Positions 34,753-41,799 of a stretch of 64,000 nucleotides of DNA are shown here, one piece after another. Each line of letters opens with the position of its first letter. The first letter of the stretch is position 1. This DNA comes from JBBROS01 sp963752225 (lineage in GTDB: Bacteria; Pseudomonadota; Alphaproteobacteria; Acetobacterales; Acetobacteraceae). The stretch spans positions 1,178,001 through 1,242,000 of the forward strand of contig CAVVXS010000007.1 in the NCBI GenBank assembly GCA_963752225.1, written 5' to 3'. Position numbers and translations under genes: made by a program. The notes beneath the pieces are model-generated. The model saw nothing but the letters and a program-made list of their open reading frames with translations, did no database searches and was not told where the DNA came from.

Positions 34753-36014
34753 TGCCGCTGACCGCGGCGCCTTGGGCAACCTGGGGCATCGCCGCACTGG
34801 CCACCGCCGGGGTTATCCTGCGCCCGTTCGCCTGGCCCGAGTTCGTGTGGGCGGTCGCCGGCGCGCTGCTGCTGATCGCGCTCGGGCTGCTGTCGCCGTC
34901 GGACGCGCTGGCCGGGGTGGCGAAGGGCACCGACGTCTACCTGTTCCTGGTCGGCATGATGCTGCTGGCCGAGTTGGCCCGGCAGGAAGGCCTGTTCGAC
35001 TGGCTGGCCGCCGGCGCCGCACGGGCCGCGCGCGGCTCGGGCACGCGCTTGTTCACGCTGGTCTATCTGGTCGGCACGGTCGTCACCGTGCTCCTGTCCA
35101 ACGACGCGACCGCGGTCGTGCTGACGCCGGCGGTGGCGGCGGTGGCGCGGGCCGCCGATGCGAAGCAGCCGCTGCCATACCTGTTCATCTGCGCCACCAT
35201 CGCCAACGCGGCCAGCTTCGTGCTGCCGATCTCCAACCCGGCCAATCTCGTCATCTACGGCAGCCACATGCCGCCGCTGCTCGAATGGCTGCCGCGCTAC
35301 GCCCTGCCCTCGGTTGCCGCCATCCTCGCCACCTACGCCATGTTGCGCTGGACGCAGCGGGACGCGCTGCGGCAGGCCGTGGCCTCCGACGTCGAGCGCC
35401 CGGCGCTGTCCTTGCCCGCCAAGGCCGCCGCGCTCGGGATCACCGCGACGGCCGCCGTGCTGCTCGCCGCCTCCGCGCTCGACGTCCAGCTCGGCCTGCC
35501 GACCTTTCTTGCCGGCCTCGCGACCGCGGTGCTGGTCCTGGCCGCCGCCCGGCGCGGCCCGGCGGCGGTGTTGCGCGACGTGTCCTGGGGCGTGCTGCCG
35601 CTGGTGGCCGGGTTGTTCGTGCTGGTGGAGGCGCTGGAGAAGACCGGCGTCACCGGCGCGCTGGCCGCCCTGCTGCAGGAGGAGGTGCGGCGCTCGGCAA
35701 CCGGAGCTGCTTGGATCACCGGCGCGGTGCTCGCGCTCGGCTGCAACCTCGTCAACAACTTGCCCGCCGGGCTGGTCGCGGGCCGCGTGGTCGAACTCGC
35801 GCAGGTGCCGGAGCGGGTGCGGGAAGCGGTGCTGATCGGCGTCGACCTCGGGCCCAACCTGTCCGTCACCGGCTCGCTCGCCACCATCCTGTGGCTGACC
35901 GCGCTGCGCCGGGAAGGGCACCACGTCGACGCCTGGACCTTTCTGAAGCTCGGTGCCGCAGTGATGCCGCCTGCCCTTCTGCTGGCGCTTGCCGCAGCCA
36001 TCGTCACCGGCTGA
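34752..36014 (+). CDS. ArsB/NhaD-superfamily (SLC13-type) membrane transporter
   Basis: A 420-aa inner-membrane protein with about 11 helices. VLLSNDATAVVLTPAVAA (near 113-130) and its inverted-repeat partner LGCNLVNNLPAGLVAG (near 330) are the re-entrant motifs of ArsB-like ion transporters. No arsR or arsC is near, so arsenite export should not be assumed. ATG 34752 overlaps the MFS stop. It is convergent with birA, whose stop is 27 bp away. Confidence 0.82.
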   Translation: MPLTAAPWATWGIAALATAGVILRPFAWPEFVWAVAGALLLIALGLLSPSDALAGVAKGTDVYLFLVGMMLLAELARQEGLFDWLAAGAARAARGSGTRLFTLVYLVGTVVTVLLSNDATAVVLTPAVAAVARAADAKQPLPYLFICATIANAASFVLPISNPANLVIYGSHMPPLLEWLPRYALPSVAAILATYAMLRWTQRDALRQAVASDVERPALSLPAKAAALGITATAAVLLAASALDVQLGLPTFLAGLATAVLVLAAARRGPAAVLRDVSWGVLPLVAGLFVLVEALEKTGVTGALAALLQEEVRRSATGAAWITGAVLALGCNLVNNLPAGLVAGRVVELAQVPERVREAVLIGVDLGPNLSVTGSLATILWLTALRREGHHVDAWTFLKLGAAVMPPALLLALAAAIVTG

Positions 36015-36041
36015 TTGCCGGCCCCGGGGGAATTGCCGGGT

Positions 36042-36773
36042 TCAGACCGCCGGGGCTGCAGCCACTCCGACCTCGCCCGACGCGACCGACACTTGCCGTG
36101 CGCCGTCGTGCAGCAGCAGCGCCCCGTCGGGCGCGATGCCGGCGAACCGACCGTGGAGCGGGGTGTCGCCGCGCGCGACCGTCATCGCCTCGCCGGGACG
36201 ATGTCCGGCGGCGAGCCAAGCCAGGCGGACCGGCTCGAACCCGTCCGTCTCGTAGCGGCCGACCCAGGCCTCGAGACAGGCCAGCAGCGCTCGTGCAACG
36301 TCTCCGGGGTCTGGCGCCGGACCGGTTTCGGCCAGGCTGGCGACGGGCCGGTCCAGCGAAGGCGCGACGGCCAGGTTCACGCCGAAGCCGATAACCAGGA
36401 ACGCCCGGCCCGGCGCCGCCGGCGCGAGCTCGAGCAGGATGCCGCCCAGTTTGCGGCCGTCGAGCAGGATGTCGTTGGGCCATTTCAGACCATACCCGCC
36501 CCGCTCCGGCGCCACGCTCCGCAGCGCCTCCAGCATCGCCACCGCGGCCAGCAGCGACCAGTGCCCGGGGCACTGCGGCTGTTGCACGTCGAGGGAGACG
36601 GACAGGTTGAGGTTGCCGTCGAGCGATTGCCACGGCCGCCCCAACCGTCCCCGCCCCACCGTCTGCCGCCGGGCCAGCAGCGCGAGCCAGGGCCGGGCGC
36701 GGCGCATCAGCTCGCTGGAGGTGGAATCGATCTCCTCGATCCGCTCGAGTGCGAAGCGGACGGGCGGGGCCAA
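36042..36773 (-). CDS. birA: Biotin--[acetyl-CoA-carboxylase] ligase
   Basis: A 243-aa group I BirA that attaches biotin to the carboxylase BCCP subunit via biotinyl-AMP. Conserved: EIDSTSSE (14-21), the adenylate loop GRGRLGRPW (40-48), YGLKWPND (94-101) with Lys97, and RKLGGIL with Lys108. It lacks the N-terminal DNA-binding domain of E. coli BirA, so it is ligase only. The start appears to be TTG 36773; no ATG or GTG fits before the STSSE motif. It begins 3 bp after the TauD-family gene stop. Confidence 0.9.
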   Translation of the reverse strand: MAPPVRFALERIEEIDSTSSELMRRARPWLALLARRQTVGRGRLGRPWQSLDGNLNLSVSLDVQQPQCPGHWSLLAAVAMLEALRSVAPERGGYGLKWPNDILLDGRKLGGILLELAPAAPGRAFLVIGFGVNLAVAPSLDRPVASLAETGPAPDPGDVARALLACLEAWVGRYETDGFEPVRLAWLAAGHRPGEAMTVARGDTPLHGRFAGIAPDGALLLHDGARQVSVASGEVGVAAAPAV

Positions 36774-36776
36774 GCG

Positions 36777-37664
36777 CTACTCGGCCGCTGCCTGCACGAA
36801 GGTCGGCCCGTCGCCCGCGACCGTGGTGCGCCGCATGTCGCGCACCTCATTGGCGTCGAACCGCCGCACGCGGTGCATCGTCTGCCGGTTGTCCCAGATC
36901 ACGAGGTCGAACGGCTGCCAGCGGTGCACGTAAACGAAGCCGGGCGCCGTCGCGTGCTCGACGAGGTCGCGGATGAAGGCGCGCGCTTCCGGCATCGGCC
37001 AGCCGAGGATGGTGCCGATATGCGACGACAGGAACAGCGAGCGGCGGCCGGTGACCGGATGGGTGCGCACCAGCCGCTGCTGAACGGGGGTGAACATCTG
37101 CCGCTCCTCGGCCGACAGCTCGGTGAAGCCGAGCGTGCCGCGCGAGTAGATCAGCGAGTGCTCGCACACGAGGTCCTCGACCTCGCGCTTGGTCGCCTCG
37201 TCGAGCGCGTCGTAGGCGGCGCGCATGTCGGCGAACTCGGTGTTGCCGCTGCCCTGCTGCACCCGCCGGCCGGACAGGATCGAGTATTTCGCCGGCGTCG
37301 CCCGAAACGAGCTGTCGGAATGCCAAAGCTGGTTGCCGAGGTTGAACATGCGGCGCCGGTCGTCGCGGCCCAGCGGCTTGCCGTCGCGGTCGAGGTTGGA
37401 CACGTCGGCCAGCTTCGGGCTGAGCCGCAGGTCGTCGCGCTTCGTTACGTTGCCGCCCGCCGTGTCCTCGAGCGGGCCGAAATACTCGGTGAACGCCACC
37501 TGCTGCTCGTCGGTGATGTCCTGCCCGGGAAACACCAAGACGGCGTAGCGGTCGAGGCCGGCCTCGACCGCCGCCACCTCGGCAGCGTCGAGCGGCCGCG
37601 ACGCATCGATGCCGCTCACCCGGCCGGCGAAGGTGGGTCCAACCTGCTCGATCGAGATTGCCAT
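36777..37664 (-). CDS. TauD/TfdA-family 2-oxoglutarate-dependent dioxygenase
   Basis: A 295-aa Fe(II)/2-oxoglutarate dioxygenase. The metal triad is His115 and Asp117 (LWHSDSSF) with His264 (DNRQTMHRVRRFD); the 2-oxoglutarate-binding arginine is in DMRRTT. The FNLGNQLWHSDSSF and DANEVRDMRRT spacing is closer to TfdA (2,4-D dioxygenase)-like proteins than to taurine dioxygenase, but this is by eye. ATG 37664 has SD AGGAG, which sits inside a hairpin (see separate entry). It is followed 3 bp later by birA, an unrelated housekeeping gene. Confidence 0.86.
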   Translation of the reverse strand: MAISIEQVGPTFAGRVSGIDASRPLDAAEVAAVEAGLDRYAVLVFPGQDITDEQQVAFTEYFGPLEDTAGGNVTKRDDLRLSPKLADVSNLDRDGKPLGRDDRRRMFNLGNQLWHSDSSFRATPAKYSILSGRRVQQGSGNTEFADMRAAYDALDEATKREVEDLVCEHSLIYSRGTLGFTELSAEERQMFTPVQQRLVRTHPVTGRRSLFLSSHIGTILGWPMPEARAFIRDLVEHATAPGFVYVHRWQPFDLVIWDNRQTMHRVRRFDANEVRDMRRTTVAGDGPTFVQAAAE

Positions 37665-37670
37665 TGGGCG

Positions 37671-37689
37671 CTCCTGAGTTTTTCTCAGG
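37671..37689 (-). promoter_or_regulatory. Hairpin overlapping the Shine-Dalgarno of the TauD-family gene
   Basis: On the minus strand CCTGAG-AAAAA-CTCAGG is a perfect 6-bp stem with an A5 loop; its 3' arm contains the first three bases of AGGAG, which lies six bases before the ATG. In the folded state part of the ribosome site is paired. It could be translational control, a protein operator or a 5' stabiliser; function untested. Confidence 0.55.
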
Positions 37690-37751
37690 TCAGCAAGCCG
37701 CGACCCGGGCTGTCAAGCCGGGCAGCCGTGCCGGGCAGACCGCGGCCGCCG

Positions 37752-38675
37752 TCAGTGCGCCGCGCCGGCTTCGCGCGCGCGCCGGGCCTCGTAGGCCTTG
37801 AGGTGGACATAGGCGATCCGGAACAGGCGAGTGCCGTCCGGGGTGCCGCGGGCGATGAGGTCGCCGACGATGTGGTCGGCCTCGATGGGCAAACCACGCT
37901 CGATATCGCGCATCATCGAGGCAGTGAACACCAGGCCAGGCTTGGCCAGCATCCCGCGCATGCGGCCGACGAATGCCTCCCGCGGGGTGAACCCGGCCGC
38001 CGACGCGATTGCCGCGGCCTCGTCGAACAGGCCTTGGGCGATGTCAGCGCCGCCGGCTTCGACCACGTCCGCGACCGCCGCCCGCATCAGCGAGGTCACG
38101 GCCGCCAGCGAGGACAGGAACACCCATTTTTCCCACATATCCTGCAGGATGGTGTCACTGGCCCGGCCGCCGGCCGAGGCCAAGGCCGCGCCGAGCGCCT
38201 CGGCACGTGGCGTCATGCTGCCGTCCCGCTCACCGAGCGACAGGCTGGCCAGCTCGCCCAGATGGCCGATGGTGCCGTCCGGCCCCAGCGTGGCGGCGAT
38301 CTGGCATTGCCCGCCCAACACCGCCGGGGCGCCGAACCGGGCGTCCAGCACGTCGAGGTGCCGCATGCCGTTCAGCAGCGGCAGGATGGCGGTATCGGCG
38401 CCGACCGCCGGCGCGAACGAGGCGATCGCGTCATCGAGGTCGAACGCCTTGCAGCTGAGCAGCACCGCATCGTAGCTGCCATACAGCATGTCGGCCTGCA
38501 CCGTCCGCACCGGCCGATGGATGTCGCCCTTGGGGCTGCGGACCACGAGCCCGTCGGCGGCAATCTGTGCGGCCCGGCGCGGGCGCACCAGGAAAGTGAC
38601 GTCTTCGCCGGCCTCCACCAGCCGACCGCCGAAATAGCCGCCGATGCCACCGGCGCCGACAACGAGTATGCGCAT
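37752..38675 (-). CDS. Ketopantoate reductase-family (ApbA/PanE) dehydrogenase
   Basis: A 307-aa NADPH-dependent reductase-fold protein. ILVVGAGGIGGYFGGRL is the N-terminal Rossmann motif; KAFDLDDAIASFAP and PLLNGMRHLDVL (the NGx2H element) are PanE-like; WEKWVFLSSLAAVTSLMRA contains the family lysine/serine region and AASAAGF the C-terminal domain. It may be ketopantoate reductase or a paralogue with another 2-keto acid; no other pantothenate gene is nearby. ATG 38675 directly follows an in-frame GTG at 38678. It ends 87 bp before the TauD-family gene, same strand. Confidence 0.82.
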   Translation of the reverse strand: MRILVVGAGGIGGYFGGRLVEAGEDVTFLVRPRRAAQIAADGLVVRSPKGDIHRPVRTVQADMLYGSYDAVLLSCKAFDLDDAIASFAPAVGADTAILPLLNGMRHLDVLDARFGAPAVLGGQCQIAATLGPDGTIGHLGELASLSLGERDGSMTPRAEALGAALASAGGRASDTILQDMWEKWVFLSSLAAVTSLMRAAVADVVEAGGADIAQGLFDEAAAIASAAGFTPREAFVGRMRGMLAKPGLVFTASMMRDIERGLPIEADHIVGDLIARGTPDGTRLFRIAYVHLKAYEARRAREAGAAH

Positions 38676-38797
38676 CACCCATCTCCCCCGATCTGCAGGC
38701 CGGCCTGCGACGGACTTGATACAATGACTTATCGACGCCGGGCGCTAGATCTCAGACTGCGGCGGCGGGAGCAACCGCCGGACCAAGGTCGAACGGG

Positions 38798-38947
38798 TTA
38801 GCCGAGCAGCTCGACCACCATTCGGCGGATCTCGTCGGGCGACAGATTGACGGGGAGGCGTTCGAAGCGCTCGGGCTGCGGAGCCGGGAGCGGATGTGCG
38901 GAAAATCCGGTGCCATTGGGGACCGGGACAACAAGATGTTGGAACAT
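38798..38947 (-). CDS. Small ORF, 49 aa, unknown
   Basis: A short open frame that starts with ATG 38947 (MFQHLVVPVPNG...) and ends ...LSPDEIRRMVVELLG. Codon third positions are mostly G/C as in its neighbours, and the C-terminal DEIRRMVVELLG looks like a real amphipathic helix. No SD is obvious. I do not recognise the family. It lies alone between the PanE-like gene and the next small gene. Confidence 0.45.
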   Translation of the reverse strand: MFQHLVVPVPNGTGFSAHPLPAPQPERFERLPVNLSPDEIRRMVVELLG

Positions 38948-39055
38948 TAACTCACTTCAGGTTGGGAATTGGCCCGGCAAATGCCGCGGCTCGGCGGTGC
39001 AGGTGATCGGCTCGGGAGCCGGGCAGCCGTAAGGCTCGACCTGCGTCGCTGAACG

Positions 39056-39346
39056 CTAATTGGGCCGGGCCGACCATTGTTGCAAGAGGACGGAGCGCGT
39101 GGCCGAGAAAAAGATCCGGGCGGCGTTCTGGGTAGCGGCGGCGCATTCGGCCGCTTGCATCGCCGCCGCCGCCGTGTCCGCAACCCCGTGCCGGGCCCGC
39201 TCGGCGTCGCTGCCGCTCCAGGCGACCCAGTCCCAATCTCCGGACGGAAGACGCTCGACCAGTAGGAATTGCTGATGCCGCGGAGCGCCGACCGACGCTG
39301 TGAACGTGCCGGGCGTGTCGGGCGACCAGACCGCGCGTACTCCCAT
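39056..39346 (-). CDS. Small conserved-looking hypothetical protein, 96 aa
   Basis: Begins at ATG 39346 (MGVRAVWSPDTPGTF); GAGGTGG precedes it by a few bases. The middle LLVERLPSGDWDWVAWSGSD is Trp-rich and reads as a beta-sheet, then a helix VADTAAAAMQAAECAAA follows. Composition is that of a genuine protein. Function unknown; no partner genes are suggested by context. It is divergent from the DsbA-family gene. Confidence 0.55.
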   Translation of the reverse strand: MGVRAVWSPDTPGTFTASVGAPRHQQFLLVERLPSGDWDWVAWSGSDAERARHGVADTAAAAMQAAECAAATQNAARIFFSATRSVLLQQWSARPN

Positions 39347-39424
39347 CGCACCACCTCGACACTGCAATCCAACTCATCGCTACGTCGGCGCGAACCGATC
39401 GGATGCGTGACGATCGGGGAAAAT

Positions 39425-40132
39425 ATGTCGACGCTCGACCAGCCCGCCCGTAAGATCGGGGTCGTGAATATCGTTGCGCCTCCCAAAGCAAGGCTGCTGA
39501 TCGAGGTCGTCTACGATCTCGTCTGCCCCTGGTGCTATCTCGGCGTGCGACGCATGTTCCGCACCATGCGACGGCGGCCGGACCTGCTGTTCGAGCTTTG
39601 CTGGCGGCCGTTCCTGCTCAATCCGGACATGCCGCGCTCCGGCATGGCCCGGTCCGACTACGTGATCCGCAAGTTCGGTGGTGAGGACCGCGCCCGCCGG
39701 CTGTATGCCTCGATCACCGAGATCGGCACCGCCGAGGGCGTCGAGTTCCGGTTCGACCGCATCCGCCGCACGCCGAGCAGCGTCGACGCCCACCGCTTGG
39801 TGCGCTGGGCGGCAGGACACGACCGCAGCAGCGAAGTGGCCGAGGCGCTGTTCGCAGCCCACTTCGCCGACGGCTGCGACATCAGCGACCATGCCGTGCT
39901 GCGCGACATCGCCGGCGACGCCGGGCTGAACGCGGCGGCAGCGTCGCGCTTCCTGGCCAGCGACGAGGACGTCGACGCCGTCCACGCCGACAACCTCCGC
40001 GCTCACCGACTGGGTATCAACGGCGTGCCCTGTTTCGTCGTGGCGGGCCGCCACGCCATTGCCGGGGCGCAGGAGCCGGAGGTGATCGAACGCCTGCTGG
40101 ACGTCGCCGCGGTGGAAGCGGCCGAGTTCTGA
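39425..40132 (+). CDS. DsbA-family protein (FrnE / 2-hydroxychromene-2-carboxylate isomerase-like)
   Basis: A 235-aa thioredoxin-fold protein with an inserted helical domain. CPWCYLG (Cys34, Cys37) is the active site, and the cis-proline region is GINGVPCFVVAGRHAIAGAQ. It has no signal peptide, which fits the cytoplasmic FrnE/HCCA-isomerase group rather than periplasmic DsbA. A thiol oxidoreductase role is likely because both cysteines are kept; isomerases of this fold often lose them. ATG 39425 is preceded by GGGGA. Confidence 0.82.
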   Translation: MSTLDQPARKIGVVNIVAPPKARLLIEVVYDLVCPWCYLGVRRMFRTMRRRPDLLFELCWRPFLLNPDMPRSGMARSDYVIRKFGGEDRARRLYASITEIGTAEGVEFRFDRIRRTPSSVDAHRLVRWAAGHDRSSEVAEALFAAHFADGCDISDHAVLRDIAGDAGLNAAAASRFLASDEDVDAVHADNLRAHRLGINGVPCFVVAGRHAIAGAQEPEVIERLLDVAAVEAAEF

Positions 40133-40196
40133 CCGCCGCATAGACGCCGATCCCGCTCGCGTGCAGCATCGGCTCCGCGATCCGAGGGAGGGTTTG

Positions 40197-41777
40197 ATGG
40201 CCTATCCGCTGTGCGGCAAGATCAGGGTTGGGCTGCTGGCCGGCATCGCCGTGGGAAGCTTGGCGGCGCCGGCCCGGGCCGCGAACGTCAGCGCCACCGA
40301 TGCGGCGTCGCTGGAGCGACAGGTGCGGGACGCGCTTGGCGGCTTGCTCGGGCCGACGGTGACGTTGTCCGACCGACCGGTGCAGCTGACCCCCGCGGGC
40401 GACCACTTCGACGTGGCCGTGCCGTTGCCATACGCCATGCCGCCCGACCCGGCCGGTGCCAGCACCGACCTGCGCATCACCGCCACTGCTCGCCCGGCCG
40501 AAAACGGCGTGTGGCTGATCGACGGCGTGCGGCTGACTTCGCCGCTGCGGTTTTCCATGCGGATGCCGGCGCCGACGGCGCCCGACGCGCCGGGCGGCAA
40601 ACGCGGCACCGTCCCGGTCCTGTTCACGGTCACGCAGCAGGGCCAGGACGGCCGCGTCGTGTGGGACCCGAGTTTCGCGACCCCGTCGACCTGGACGGTT
40701 TCGACGCAGGCAACGACGGCCCATGCCGAAGGCGGTCCGATCGTCCAGGACACCAGGGTGGGACCGTCGAACGCGGTCACCACGCTCCGGCCGGCGGGCG
40801 CCGACCGCGCCGACGTGCTGCTGGACGGCACGGTGCAGGATTATCACCTCGACTCGAACGCCAGCGGCGACCCGGTGCAGGTCGGGGTGCAGCGCGTGCG
40901 GGTCGGCGGCGCGCTGAACGGCGTCAGCCGCGCGCGAGCGGTGACGCTGGTGCAGACGATCGCCGGCCTGCTCGCCGCCACGCCGCGGGGAGACGGTCCC
41001 GCGAAGCCGAAAGCCGCGCCCGAGCTCGTGCGCGCCATCCTCGCCACGCTGCAGGACTTCGCTTCCGACTTCGCACTCGACGAGACGCTCGACGGCTTCA
41101 TCGTCAAGAGCTCGGGCCAGACGGTGGCGATGGACCAGATGCGGGTCGGCGTCGACGCGAAATCCGACGCCGGCCTGCTGCGCGCCGGGATGACGCTGGC
41201 GGTGGACGGCATCGGCCTGCCCGAGCTGCCGCTCGGCGACATGGCCGCGCTGCTGCCGCGCCGGGTCGCAGTGCATCCGGTGGTCGGCGGGGTGGCGGTC
41301 AGCGACCTGATGCGGGTGGCGGCGTCGGCAGGCGAGGACCGCGACCCGAGCCCGGACGACGTCGCCGCCCTGTTCAGCCACGGCGGGATCACCGGCGGGC
41401 TGCAAAGCCTCGAGCTGCAGGTCGGGGGCGCCGTGATCACCGGCAATGCCAGTCTGCTGGCGACCGGGCCAAGTGCCGACCAGGTCACCGGGACGGCGCA
41501 GCTTTCGGCCGAGAACTACGACGCGCTGGTGCAGAAGGTCGCCGCCATCCCGGCCCTGGCGCAGCAAGCGATGCCGGTGCTGGTGTTCATCAAGGGTATC
41601 GGCCGGACGGTGGAAAACAAGCTGGTCTGGGACGTGAGCTACCGGGCCGGCAAGCTGATGGTCAACACCATGGACCTGTCCGCGATGGCCGGCGCCGCCG
41701 GCGGCGGCGGCAAGCCGGAGCCGCGCTCGCCGGACGGTCCGCGCAAGACGCCGGCGCCCAAGCCGACGCCGCGATAA
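40197..41777 (+). CDS. Large predicted exported protein, unknown function
   Basis: A 526-aa protein with a signal peptide (MAYPLCGKIRVGLLAGIAVG..., cleavage after APARA). The rest is mostly alternating hydrophobic/polar strands (VAVPLPYAM, LRITATARP, LQSLELQVGGAVITG), consistent with a large beta-rich periplasmic domain. It ends in a glycine run and a Pro/Lys/Arg-rich tail (GGGGKPEPRS..., PKPTPR). It has some likeness in plan to DUF2125/DUF945-type proteins of Gram-negatives, which I cannot confirm. GGGAGGG lies seven bases before ATG 40197. It is convergent with mfd, 22 bp apart. Confidence 0.7.
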   Translation: MAYPLCGKIRVGLLAGIAVGSLAAPARAANVSATDAASLERQVRDALGGLLGPTVTLSDRPVQLTPAGDHFDVAVPLPYAMPPDPAGASTDLRITATARPAENGVWLIDGVRLTSPLRFSMRMPAPTAPDAPGGKRGTVPVLFTVTQQGQDGRVVWDPSFATPSTWTVSTQATTAHAEGGPIVQDTRVGPSNAVTTLRPAGADRADVLLDGTVQDYHLDSNASGDPVQVGVQRVRVGGALNGVSRARAVTLVQTIAGLLAATPRGDGPAKPKAAPELVRAILATLQDFASDFALDETLDGFIVKSSGQTVAMDQMRVGVDAKSDAGLLRAGMTLAVDGIGLPELPLGDMAALLPRRVAVHPVVGGVAVSDLMRVAASAGEDRDPSPDDVAALFSHGGITGGLQSLELQVGGAVITGNASLLATGPSADQVTGTAQLSAENYDALVQKVAAIPALAQQAMPVLVFIKGIGRTVENKLVWDVSYRAGKLMVNTMDLSAMAGAAGGGGKPEPRSPDGPRKTPAPKPTPR

Positions 41778-41799
41778 GACCGCCGTTCAGGCTGGCGGC

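Noticed and set aside
34752..36014. Arsenite efflux pump named arsB
   Set aside because: The fold matches but there is no arsR/arsC context, so the specific name is not justified.
38763..38780. CGGCGG-GAGCAA-CCGCCG hairpin as a terminator of the 49-aa ORF
   Set aside because: Perfect stem but no U tract on either strand, and such GC stems are common by chance here.
36015..38801. A 928-codon plus-strand open frame across birA, the TauD-family gene and the PanE-like gene
   Set aside because: It is antisense to three well-matched genes and is Arg/Pro/His-rich with no domain; long antisense frames are expected at this GC content.
41781..41799. CCGCC/GGCGG inverted repeat between the exported protein and mfd as a bidirectional terminator
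   Set aside because: Only a 5-bp stem with a 9-base loop and no U run.
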